Source of the DNA: an uncultured Oscillospiraceae bacterium | Lineage (GTDB): Bacteria; Bacillota; Clostridia; Oscillospirales; Oscillospiraceae | NCBI GenBank assembly: GCA_910579485.1 | Contig: CAJTVO010000090.1 | Coordinates: 1,424 to 14,150 of the forward strand | DNA: 12,727 bases | Direction of reading: 5' to 3' | In this document: positions 5,948 through 12,727 of the stretch, one piece after another | Numbering within the stretch: the stretch's first letter is position 1 | Layout of the letters: every line of letters begins with the position of its first letter | Notes under the pieces: generated by a model | Databases searched by the model: none | What the model was told of the DNA's origin: nothing | What the model saw: only the letters and a program-made list of their open reading frames with translations | Position numbers and translations under genes: made by a program

Positions 5948-7771
5948 TCAGTCCTTTTTTTCCAGAATACGCATAAACTCCTCCCCGGTGATGGTCTCCT
6001 TCTCGCACAGGTACTTACTCAGCTCATGGAGCTTGCCCTCGTTGTCCTTCAGGAGCTTCCGGGCCTTCTCGTGCTGGTCCTTCACGATGTCCACCACCAT
6101 CTGGTCGATCCTTGCGGAGGTCTCCGGCGCGCAGACCAGGGAGGCGTCGCCGCCCATGTACTGATCGGTGACCGTCTCCAGGGCCACCATGTCGAAATCC
6201 TCCGTCATGCCGTACCGGGCGACCATGGCCCGGGCAACCTTGGTCGCCTTCTCGATATCGTTGGACGCGCCGGTGGTGATGGAATGGAACGCCAGCTCCT
6301 CGGCGGCCCGTCCTCCGGTGAGGGTGGCGATCTGGTTTTCCAGCTCCTCCCTGCTCATGAGATTGCGCTCCTCCTGCTCCACCTGCATGGTGTACCCCAG
6401 GGCCCCGGAGGTCCGGGGGATGATGGTGATCTTCGCCACCGGTGCGGAGTGGGTCTGAAGGGCCGCCACCAGGGCGTGGCCGATCTCATGGTAGGAGACC
6501 ACCAGCCTCTCGTGGTCGGTGAGGATCTTGTTCTTCTTCTGATACCCGGCGATGACCACCTCGATGCTCTCCTGGAGGTCCGCCTGGGTGACGAACTTCC
6601 GCCCCTGGCGCACCGCCCGGAGGGCGGCCTCGTTGACCATGTTGGCCAGCTCCGCGCCGGAGGCCCCGGAGGCGGCCCGGGCGATGGCGTTGAAATCCAC
6701 GTCCTCCCCGATCTTTACCTTGGCGGCGTGGACCTTCAAAATCGCCTCCCGGCCCTTCAGGTCCGGCAGCTCCACGGGCACCCGGCGGTCAAACCGCCCG
6801 GGGCGCAGCAGCGCGGGGTCCAGGGTCTCGGGCCGGTTAGTGGCAGCCAGGATGACCACGCCCTTGCTGCCCTCAAAGCCGTCCATCTCCGTGAGGAGCT
6901 GGTTCAGGGTCTGCTCCCGCTCGTCGTTGCTGCCCGAGCCCGCGCCGCCCCGCTTCTTGCCGATGGTGTCGATCTCGTCGATGAACACGATGCAGGGGGC
7001 CTTCTCATTGGCCTGCCGGAACAGGTCCCGGACCTTGTTGGCCCCCATGCCCACGAACATCTCCACAAACTCCGAGCCGGAGATGGAGAAGAAGGGCACC
7101 TCCGCCTCCCCGGCCACGGCCTTGGCCAGCAGGGTCTTGCCGGTGCCCGGAGGGCCCACCAGCAGGACGCCCTTGGGCATCTTCGCGCCGATCTCCTGGT
7201 ACTTCCGGGGGTTGTGGAGGAAGTCCACCACCTCCATCAGGTTCTCCTTGGCCTCATCCTCTCCGGCGACGTCGGTGAATTTGATGCCGGTCTCGCTGGC
7301 GATATAGACCTTGGCGCTGCTCTTGCCGAACTGCATGGGCCCGCCCATGGAGCCGCCCATCCGCTTCATCAGCGCCCGGCTCATGAGCTGGCCGATGACA
7401 ACGAAGACGGCGATGGGCAGAATAAAGGTCAGCAGAAAGCTGAGGAAGGGGCTCATCTCCCTGGGCTTGACCTCTGCGAACCGGCACCCGCTCTCCCAGA
7501 GCCGGTTGACCAGCTCCGGGTCGTTAAAGGCGGACGTGGCGTAGACCCCGGGAGTTTCGGCGGTGTCGGTGAAGTAAATCATATCCTGCTCCACCTGGGC
7601 CACGGCCACCTTTCTGTCCGCCAGCATGGTCAGGAAGGTGCCGTAGTCTACCTGGGTGACCTCCTGCCCCATGAGCCTGGGAAACAGGAGCGTGTTGAGC
7701 AGGATCATCACCACCAGGACGATGGCGTAATAAAAAATCAGCGGTTTTCGGGGCTTCTCCATTTTTTTCAT
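5948..7771 (-). CDS. ftsH: ATP-dependent zinc metalloprotease FtsH
   Basis: FtsH is a hexameric membrane-anchored AAA+ protease that extracts and degrades misfolded membrane proteins and short-lived regulators. In the 607-residue product, membrane segments lie at about 11-34 and 107-129, flanking a small outer domain. Walker A GPPGTGKT is at 206-213, the pore loop FVG at 239-241, Walker B IVFIDEID at 261-268, and the second region of homology at 309-330 with arginine fingers R323 and R326. The zinc site is HEIGH (428-432) with D505 in the ASNDIEKAT segment as probable third ligand. The second small residue of the zinc motif is Ile rather than the usual Ala. The ATG at 7771 is preferred over an upstream one at 7846, because AGGAGG (complement of 7781-7786) sits 9 bases before it. 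The C-terminal tail is short compared with the E. coli and Bacillus proteins. It is convergent with the blaI operon and divergent from the TepA gene. Confidence 0.97.
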   Translation of the reverse strand: MKKMEKPRKPLIFYYAIVLVVMILLNTLLFPRLMGQEVTQVDYGTFLTMLADRKVAVAQVEQDMIYFTDTAETPGVYATSAFNDPELVNRLWESGCRFAEVKPREMSPFLSFLLTFILPIAVFVVIGQLMSRALMKRMGGSMGGPMQFGKSSAKVYIASETGIKFTDVAGEDEAKENLMEVVDFLHNPRKYQEIGAKMPKGVLLVGPPGTGKTLLAKAVAGEAEVPFFSISGSEFVEMFVGMGANKVRDLFRQANEKAPCIVFIDEIDTIGKKRGGAGSGSNDEREQTLNQLLTEMDGFEGSKGVVILAATNRPETLDPALLRPGRFDRRVPVELPDLKGREAILKVHAAKVKIGEDVDFNAIARAASGASGAELANMVNEAALRAVRQGRKFVTQADLQESIEVVIAGYQKKNKILTDHERLVVSYHEIGHALVAALQTHSAPVAKITIIPRTSGALGYTMQVEQEERNLMSREELENQIATLTGGRAAEELAFHSITTGASNDIEKATKVARAMVARYGMTEDFDMVALETVTDQYMGGDASLVCAPETSARIDQMVVDIVKDQHEKARKLLKDNEGKLHELSKYLCEKETITGEEFMRILEKKD

Positions 7772-7795
7772 AATTTGGACCCTCCTGCGTATTTT

Positions 7796-7809
7796 GTTCG
7801 TTGACGAAC
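7796..7809. repeat. 14-bp dyad at the predicted ftsH transcription start
   Basis: GTTCGT-TG-ACGAAC, arms 7796-7801 and 7804-7809, lies just downstream of the proposed ftsH -10 box and covers the predicted start. It could be an operator or a small 5' hairpin. It does not match the CtsR or CIRCE heat-shock operators that I know. Confidence 0.4.
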
Positions 7810-7812
7810 CAT

Positions 7813-7840
7813 ATTTTACAAAAACCAGCCGGCAAATCAA
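7813..7840 (-). promoter_or_regulatory. Probable ftsH promoter
   Basis: On the minus strand, TTGATT (complement of 7835-7840) and TAAAAT (complement of 7813-7818) are 16 bp apart, giving a start near 7806 and a leader of about 35 bases before the ATG. The -10 matches consensus at five of six positions. Confidence 0.6.
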
Positions 7841-7890
7841 GAACAATTTATGAACAAAGCGGAAAGTTTTTGTAACAAACCCGGGAGCGC

Positions 7891-7918
7891 TTCACCGAGA
7901 GCTGTTCCCAGGTATGAT
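7891..7918 (+). promoter_or_regulatory. Possible promoter of the TepA-like gene
   Basis: TTCACC (7891-7896) and TATGAT (7913-7918) are 16 bp apart and would start transcription near 7925, 41 bases before the ATG. The -10 is good and the -35 weak. A promoter is needed here because the upstream gene is divergent. Confidence 0.4.
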
Positions 7919-7965
7919 TTTCCCCGCTTCTGCAAAGACTAATCCCCGAAAGCGAGGGATCTGTA

Positions 7966-8700
7966 ATGGAAGAAGAGACCAAGACCACCGCCCCGGAGGG
8001 CGAAAACAATTCCCAGAGCACCGCCAGCCAGCGGATCGTGGATTTCGGCTCCGCCGTCAGCCGGAGCAGGCGGGGGAACATCTACACCCTGACCATCGTG
8101 GGCCAGGTGGAGGGCCACCAGGTCCTGCCGGAGACGGCGAAGAGCACCAAGTACGAACACGTCATGCCCCTCCTGGCCAGCCTGGAGCAGGACGATGGGA
8201 TCGACGGCCTCCTGCTGCTGCTGAACACGGTAGGCGGGGACATTGAGGCGGGCCTGGGCATCGCGGAGCTGATCGCCGGGATGCGCAAACCCACCGTCAG
8301 CCTGGTGCTGGGCGGCGGCCACTCCATCGGCGTGCCCCTGGCGGTGGCTCCCAAGGTGAGCATGATCGTGCCCTCGGCCTCCATGACCATCCACCCGGTG
8401 CGGATGAACGGCACGGTGATCGCCGCCCCCCAGACCTTCAACTATTTCGAGCGCATCCAGGAGCGCATCGTCAGCTTTGTGGCGAAAAACAGCAATATTG
8501 GCGAAAAGAAATTCTTGAACCTGATGCTGAAGACCGGGGAGATGGCCGCAGACGTGGGCAGCGTCATCTACGGCGAGGAGGCGGTGAACCTGGGGCTCAT
8601 CGACCGCATCGGCGGACTGAGCGACGCCTTGGAGAGCCTCTACCAGCAGATCGCCCAGTGCCGCCGGGAGCAGGAGGAGGCGCTGGCGCAGTCCAGGTAA
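7966..8700 (+). CDS. tepA: ClpP-class serine protease of the TepA (translocation-enhancing) family
   Basis: A 244-residue member of the ClpP/crotonase-fold serine protease family, closest in layout to Bacillus TepA (YmfB), which is linked to protein translocation and early sporulation. After a polar N-terminal tail of about 35 residues comes the core: LTIVGQVEGH, the LLLLNTVGGDIEAG oxyanion strand (G90, G91), GGGHSIGVPLAVA with probable nucleophile S120, and SASMTIHP with H143 as probable catalytic histidine. It ends with ADVGSVIYGEEAVNLGLID, typical of the family. There is no signal peptide or membrane segment, so the protein is predicted cytosolic. The ATG follows CGAGGG (7953-7958) at 7 bases. 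The gene is divergent from ftsH and followed by its own terminator, then smc; in Bacillus the homologue sits near spoIIIE. It could be annotated simply as a ClpP-like protease; the substrate is unknown. Confidence 0.82.
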   Translation: MEEETKTTAPEGENNSQSTASQRIVDFGSAVSRSRRGNIYTLTIVGQVEGHQVLPETAKSTKYEHVMPLLASLEQDDGIDGLLLLLNTVGGDIEAGLGIAELIAGMRKPTVSLVLGGGHSIGVPLAVAPKVSMIVPSASMTIHPVRMNGTVIAAPQTFNYFERIQERIVSFVAKNSNIGEKKFLNLMLKTGEMAADVGSVIYGEEAVNLGLIDRIGGLSDALESLYQQIAQCRREQEEALAQSR

Positions 8701-8708
8701 AAAAGGGA

Positions 8709-8761
8709 ACCGCAGGCAGCGGAGGACGCCGGGTCCGTCCGCCGCCTGCGGTCGTTATTTT
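8709..8761 (+). terminator. Terminator after the TepA-like gene
   Basis: Arms ACCGCAGGC (8709-8717) and GCCTGCGGT (8744-8752) pair perfectly, with further imperfect GC pairing inside (GCGG against CCGC and GACG against CGTC), followed by CGTTATTTT, a T-rich tract. This is a conventional intrinsic terminator 9 bases after the stop. Confidence 0.8.
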
Positions 8762-8807
8762 GCACACAAATTTAAGGAATGACGGGAAAAAGTTCATAAA
8801 ATCCAAC

Positions 8808-8836
8808 TTGTCAAGGGGCGCGGATTCTGGTATAAT
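8808..8836 (+). promoter_or_regulatory. smc promoter
   Basis: The -35 TTGTCA (8808-8813, 5 of 6) and -10 TATAAT (8831-8836, perfect) are 17 bp apart, and TGG directly before the -10 makes an extended -10. Transcription should start near 8843, giving a leader of about 44 bases. smc is therefore transcribed independently of the preceding gene. Confidence 0.88.
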
Positions 8837-8886
8837 CTTTTAGCTAATGACGCGAGAGAGGGCAACCGCCCGCCAAGGAGTGTGGC

Positions 8887-11800
8887 ATGTACTTAAAAGC
8901 ACTGGAGATCCAAGGCTTCAAGTCTTTTCCTGATAAAACCGTACTGAATTTCGGCGAGAGCATCACCGCCATCGTGGGCCCCAACGGCTCGGGAAAATCC
9001 AATATCTCCGACGCCATCTGCTGGGTCATGGGCGAGCAGTCCGCCCGGAGCCTCCGGGGGGACAAGATGGAGGACGTGATCTTCGGCGGCACCGAGAAGC
9101 GGGGCCCCGTGGGCTTCGCCCAGGTGACCCTGGTGCTGGACAACGGCGAGGGCATGTTCCCCGCCATCGACAGCAGCGAGGTCATGGTCACCCGCCGCTA
9201 CTACCGCAGCGGCGAGAGCGAATATTATATCAACAAGCAGTCCGTCCGGCTCAAGGACGTCAACGAGCTTTTCATGGACACGGGCCTGGGCCGGGAGGGC
9301 TACTCCATCGTGGGCCAGGGCCGCATCGATGAGATCCTCTCCGCCCGCAGCGCCGACCGGCGGGAGATCTTCGAGGAGGCGGCGGGCATCTCCAAGTTCC
9401 GCCACCGCAAGGAGGAGTCGGAGCGCCGCCTCCAGCGCACCCAGGAAAATCTGGTGCGCATCAACGACAAGATCGGCGAGCTGGAGCTCCAGGTCACCCC
9501 CCTGCGGGAGCAGGCGGAGACCGCCCGGCGGTTCCTCCTCCTCCGGGACGAGCAGCGCACGCTGGAAATTTCCCTGTGGATGGAGCGTCTGGAGGAGCTG
9601 CGCACCGCCAAGAACCGCCTCCAGGCGGAATACGCCGCCGCCCGGAACCGGCAGAACGAAGCTCAGTCCCAGCTGGACGCCCTCTACGAGGAGAACGACC
9701 GCTTCTCCCTGCGGATGCAGGAGAACGACACCTCCCAGGAGCAGACCCGGCAGGAGATGGATCTGCTCACCTCCCGGGCGAGGGACCAGCAGTCGGCGCT
9801 GGAGCTTCTGCGCACCAACATCCGCAACCGGCAGGACGCCATCGCCGAGCTGGAGGCCGAGCTGGAGCGTCAGGACAGCCGCCGGCAGGACGCCCAGGCG
9901 GAGATCGGAGCCCAGGAGCGCCGTCTGGAGGACCTGGACTGCCAGATCGCCGGACTGGAGGCCGAGCTGGAGGAGCTTCTGGAAAAGGCCCGCGCCGCCG
10001 CCGACAGCGCCGGAGCGGCAGGGAGCGAGATCAGCGCCCTCCAGGCCCGGGAGGCCCTAGCCGCCGATGCCGCCGCCAAGGGGCGGGAGCACCTGGCCGC
10101 CCTGGGCTCTGCTCAGGAGCAGATGGCCGCCCGGCAGGAGGCGGTGGAGCAGGAGCTGTCCACCATCCAGGCCCAGCTGGAGGACGCCCGGAAGAGCGTC
10201 CGGACCGCCCGCCGCGCCCTGGAGGACGCCCAGGAGGATGCTGCCGCCGCCGCCAACATCATCCAGGGCCACACCCTGCGCATGGAGGGCCGGGAGAAGC
10301 GGGAGCAGGACGCGGCCAACGCCCTCATGAAGCTGACCATGGAGCAGAACAACCTAGACTCCCGCATCCGGATGCTGGCGGAGATGGAGAAGGAGTACGA
10401 GGGCTTCAGCAAGGCCGTCAAGCTGGTGATGCAGGCGGCGGAGAAGGGCTCCCTGCGGGGCGTCCACGGGCCGGTAGCCAGCCTGATGAAGGCCGACGGG
10501 AAATACGCCGTGGCCCTGGAGACCGCCCTGGGCGCGGGGATGCAGAACATCGTGGTAGACCGGGAGGAGGATGCCAAGGGGGCTATCCAGTTCCTCAAAC
10601 AGCGGGACGGGGGCCGGGCCACCTTCCTGCCCCTCACCGCCATCCGGGGCGACGAGCTCCGGGAGCGGGGCGTGGAGCAGGAGCCGGGATTTGTGGACGT
10701 CGCCTCCCGGCTGATCCGCTGCCAGGAGCGTTACGGCGCCATCTTCAAAAATCTGCTGGGCCGCACGGTGGTCGTGGAGGATCTGGACTGCGGCATCGCC
10801 ATGGCCCGGAAATATCAAAACCGGTTCCGGATCGTCACCCTGGACGGTCAGGTCATCAACCGGGGCGGCTCCATGACCGGCGGCAGCGTGTCCAGGAGCG
10901 CCGGGGTCCTGTCCCGAGCCAACGAGCTTGCGGCCCTAAAGGACCGGCAGGCGGCGCTGGCGGATCGTCTCTCCGCCGCCCAGCGGGAGAAGGACGAGGC
11001 CGCCCGGGAGCTTTCCGCCGCGCGGTACGATCTGCAGGTGGCCGAGGGCCAGCGCCGTGCCGCCGAGGACGCGGTCCTCAAAGGCCAGGGCGAGGTCCGG
11101 CAGCGCGAGGTGCTGCTGGAGGGCGTCCGCGCCAACGCGGAAAATCTGGAGGGCGAGCAGGAGGCGCTGGACCAGCGCCTGACGGACAACCGCCTCCAGC
11201 AGCAGACGGTCCGCCAGGAGATCGAGGCCCGGGAGGCGGAAGCGGCCTCCCTGCGGGAGAGCGCCCGTGAGAAGCTGGCGGGCCAGACGGATCTGCAGGC
11301 CTACTCCAACCAGCTCAGCGGAGAGATGTCCCAGCGAAAGGAACAGCTGGCGGGCCTCCGGGCCCAGCGTACCGCCGGGGCGGAAGCCCTGGAGCGGATG
11401 GAGCAGACCCGCCGGGATCTGGCGGGCGACCGGGAACAGCGTCTGGCGCGGATGGCGGCCTACCGGGAGGAGATCGCCTCCGGGGAGGCGGAGACCGCGC
11501 GGCGGACGGAGGAATCCGCGTCCCTGCGCCTCCAGGCCCAGGAGCGTCAGGAGGCCCTCAAGGCCCTGCAGGACGCCCGGCTGCGCCTGGAGCAGGAGCG
11601 CACCGCCATGGGACAGCGGCTGAAGGAGAGCAACGACGCCCTGCTGGAAGCGGAGCGGGAAGCCGGCCGTCTGGAGCAGAAGTTGAACACCGGCGGCATG
11701 GAGGAGAAGCAGATCCTCGACAAGCTGTGGGAAAACTACGAGCTGAGCCACTCCGCCGCCATGGAGCAGCGCGTCGAGCTGGAGAGCGCCGCCAAGGCCG

Positions 11801-12459
11801 CCCGCCGCGTCACGGAGTTGAAGCGCGAGATCAGCGGCCTGGGGACGGTGAACGTGGGCGCGATCGAGGAGTTCCAGCGGGTAAACGAGCGGTATACCTA
11901 CCTCACCGGCCAGAGGGACGACGTAGAGCAGGCCAAGGGTGAGCTGGAGGGCATCATCGAGGCCATCACCAGGGAGATGACCGCCATTTTCGCCCAGCAG
12001 TTTGAGCTGATCGCGGCGTCCTTCCGGGAGACGTATTTACAGCTTTTCGGCGGAGGCCGGGCCACGCTGGAGCTGGAGGATCCGTCAGACGTCCTCAACT
12101 GCGGCATTGAGATCAAGGTACAGCCTCCGGGGAAGACGCTGAAGACTCTTTCCCTTCTCTCCGGCGGAGAGAAGGCATTCGTCGCCATTGCGTTGTATTT
12201 TGCCATATTAAAGGTCCATCCCACGCCGTTTTTCGTGATGGACGAGGTAGAAGCGGCTCTGGACGAGGCCAACGTGGTCCGGGTAGCCCGCTATATGCGG
12301 TCCATTTCGGATAAGACGCAGTTTATCGTTATTACCCACCGCCGGGGGACCATGGAGGAGGCGGATGTTTTGTATGGCGTCACCATGCAGGAGAAGGGCG
12401 TCAGCAGGATGCTTGCTATTAATATGAATGAAATGGCAGAAGAGTTGGATATACAATAG
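8887..12459 (+). CDS. smc: Chromosome segregation protein SMC
   Basis: SMC forms, with ScpA and ScpB, the condensin that organises and segregates the chromosome. The 1190-residue length matches bacterial SMC (B. subtilis 1186). The N-terminal head carries Walker A GPNGSGKS (31-38), the Q-loop glutamine Q51 in WVMGEQSARS and the conserved R57. A long coiled coil rich in Glu, Arg, Gln and Ala runs from about 165 to 515. The hinge spans about 520-670 (GVHGPVASLM start, GGSMTGGS near its end), followed by the returning coil to about 1020. The C-terminal head has the signature LSGGEKA (1091-1097) and Walker B FFVMDE (1115-1120, D1119, E1120) with the AALDEAN D-loop. All ATPase motifs look intact. 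The ATG follows AAGGAG (8875-8880) at 6 bases. Neither rnc nor ftsY, its common neighbours, is visible: a TepA-like gene lies upstream and a hairpin repeat block downstream. Confidence 0.98.
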   Translation: MYLKALEIQGFKSFPDKTVLNFGESITAIVGPNGSGKSNISDAICWVMGEQSARSLRGDKMEDVIFGGTEKRGPVGFAQVTLVLDNGEGMFPAIDSSEVMVTRRYYRSGESEYYINKQSVRLKDVNELFMDTGLGREGYSIVGQGRIDEILSARSADRREIFEEAAGISKFRHRKEESERRLQRTQENLVRINDKIGELELQVTPLREQAETARRFLLLRDEQRTLEISLWMERLEELRTAKNRLQAEYAAARNRQNEAQSQLDALYEENDRFSLRMQENDTSQEQTRQEMDLLTSRARDQQSALELLRTNIRNRQDAIAELEAELERQDSRRQDAQAEIGAQERRLEDLDCQIAGLEAELEELLEKARAAADSAGAAGSEISALQAREALAADAAAKGREHLAALGSAQEQMAARQEAVEQELSTIQAQLEDARKSVRTARRALEDAQEDAAAAANIIQGHTLRMEGREKREQDAANALMKLTMEQNNLDSRIRMLAEMEKEYEGFSKAVKLVMQAAEKGSLRGVHGPVASLMKADGKYAVALETALGAGMQNIVVDREEDAKGAIQFLKQRDGGRATFLPLTAIRGDELRERGVEQEPGFVDVASRLIRCQERYGAIFKNLLGRTVVVEDLDCGIAMARKYQNRFRIVTLDGQVINRGGSMTGGSVSRSAGVLSRANELAALKDRQAALADRLSAAQREKDEAARELSAARYDLQVAEGQRRAAEDAVLKGQGEVRQREVLLEGVRANAENLEGEQEALDQRLTDNRLQQQTVRQEIEAREAEAASLRESAREKLAGQTDLQAYSNQLSGEMSQRKEQLAGLRAQRTAGAEALERMEQTRRDLAGDREQRLARMAAYREEIASGEAETARRTEESASLRLQAQERQEALKALQDARLRLEQERTAMGQRLKESNDALLEAEREAGRLEQKLNTGGMEEKQILDKLWENYELSHSAAMEQRVELESAAKAARRVTELKREISGLGTVNVGAIEEFQRVNERYTYLTGQRDDVEQAKGELEGIIEAITREMTAIFAQQFELIAASFRETYLQLFGGGRATLELEDPSDVLNCGIEIKVQPPGKTLKTLSLLSGGEKAFVAIALYFAILKVHPTPFFVMDEVEAALDEANVVRVARYMRSISDKTQFIVITHRRGTMEEADVLYGVTMQEKGVSRMLAINMNEMAEELDIQ

Positions 12460-12484
12460 ATAGAAAATATTTCTACTTGCTGCC

Positions 12485-12660
12485 CCGGGGGCTCCGCGCC
12501 CCCGGACCCTGCGCCTACTTTTGGCGCACGCCAAAAGTAGGCAAAAACGTGCTTAAACCTGCGGTTTAAGAATCCCTTTCTCGGGGCCGCCCTTTGGGCG
12601 TCCACCTCGGCGGGGGAGTAAAGGGCTGTGCGGCGGGGTTTCTGGGAAGGCGAAGCCTTC
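12485..12660. repeat. Second hairpin mosaic, downstream of smc
   Basis: Gene-free sequence after smc with consecutive inverted repeats. They are 12485-12492/12498-12505 (8 bp, CCGGGGGC), 12513-12526/12529-12542 (14 bp, GCCTACTTTTGGCG with a 2-base centre), 12552-12559/12563-12570 (8 bp, CTTAAACC, TGC loop), 12588-12592/12596-12600 (5 bp) and 12646-12651/12655-12660 (6 bp, GAAGGC, GAA loop). The first two may help end the smc transcript, as may the weak dyad TAGAAA/TTTCTA at 12461-12475. The array shares GGGGCCGCC (12583-12591) with the array after rpmF. Confidence 0.7.
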
Positions 12661-12677
12661 GAATTGGCAGTACTCCT

Positions 12678-12727
12678 TCAGCCGCTCTGGTACTTGTAGA
12701 ACTCCGCCTGCCGGCCTTTCAAAGAGA
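12678..12727 (-). CDS. Possible C-terminal end of a minus-strand gene entering from the right
   Basis: Read on the minus strand from the right edge, one frame is open for 16 codons (SLKGRQAEFYKYQSG before the stop at 12678-12680). The composition, with Lys, Tyr, Phe and Gln, looks more protein-like than the adjacent repeat translations. It is too short to identify. Another minus-strand frame is open through the repeat block, so this may simply be non-coding sequence. Confidence 0.2.
   Translation of the reverse strand, partial: SLKGRQAEFYKYQSG

Noticed and set aside
6026..7804. 592-codon open frame on the plus strand opposite ftsH
   Set aside because: It is the antisense shadow of ftsH, created by high GC and codon bias. 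Its translation is rich in Gly, Leu, His and Asp without recognisable domains, while the minus strand encodes every FtsH motif.
7796..7809. LexA (SOS) box near ftsH
   Set aside because: The dyad is GTTCGT...ACGAAC, the reverse arm order from the Gram-positive LexA consensus (CGAAC...GTTCG), so it is reported only as an unassigned dyad.
9576..11270. 564-codon plus-strand frame inside smc
   Set aside because: Out-of-frame shadow of the SMC coiled-coil region, extremely Gly/Arg/Pro-rich and without a ribosome binding site.
12208..12605. Minus-strand frames across the end of smc and the repeat block
   Set aside because: They are composed of repeat translation and smc antisense and lack any start signal.

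Overview
The window looks like chromosomal core sequence from a GC-rich member of the Clostridia, most likely an Oscillospiraceae-type gut anaerobe (Flavonifractor, Lawsonibacter or Oscillibacter-like). This placement is inferred. It rests on the high GC of the coding regions, strong AGGAGG-type ribosome binding sites, the clostridial form of LuxS, the yceD-rpmF pair, a BlaI/M56 pair with a long non-penicillin sensor domain, and a 1190-residue bacterial SMC. No rRNA, tRNA, CRISPR array or transposase gene was seen.

Layout: (1) 1-949, the 3' end of a Pro/Lys/Ala-rich protein tightly followed by luxS. (2) 950-1825, a near-perfect palindrome and a textbook promoter driving yceD (DUF177) and rpmF (ribosomal protein L32), closed by a very strong hairpin. 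(3) 1826-2043, no gene, but a chain of short GC-rich hairpins. (4) 2044-5936, a promoter overlapped by two BlaI-like operator sites, then blaI, an M56 metalloprotease receptor overlapping it by 8 bp, and a small lipoprotein gene, ending in a hairpin shared with the convergent gene. (5) 5948-7771 on the minus strand, ftsH. (6) 7772-7965, a divergent promoter region. (7) 7966-8761, a TepA/ClpP-like protease with its own terminator. (8) 8808-12459, smc with a near-consensus promoter. (9) 12460-12727, a second hairpin mosaic and possibly the last codons of a minus-strand gene.

Most of the window is housekeeping: methyl recycling/AI-2 formation, ribosome assembly, membrane protein quality control and chromosome condensation. 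The part most worth a second look is the blaI-M56-lipoprotein cluster. It has the layout of a beta-lactam induction system (autoregulated repressor plus membrane metalloprotease that should remove it), but the receptor's roughly 600-residue outer part shows no penicillin-binding domain. Instead it has an acidic/proline linker and three DxDxDG-type calcium-binding-like loops, and the third gene encodes a probable surface lipoprotein with a similar acidic/proline stalk. I read this as an envelope-signal sensing system with an unknown ligand; that function is inference. The two hairpin mosaics (1881-1999 and 12485-12660) share a 9-bp core and look like a dispersed intergenic repeat family.
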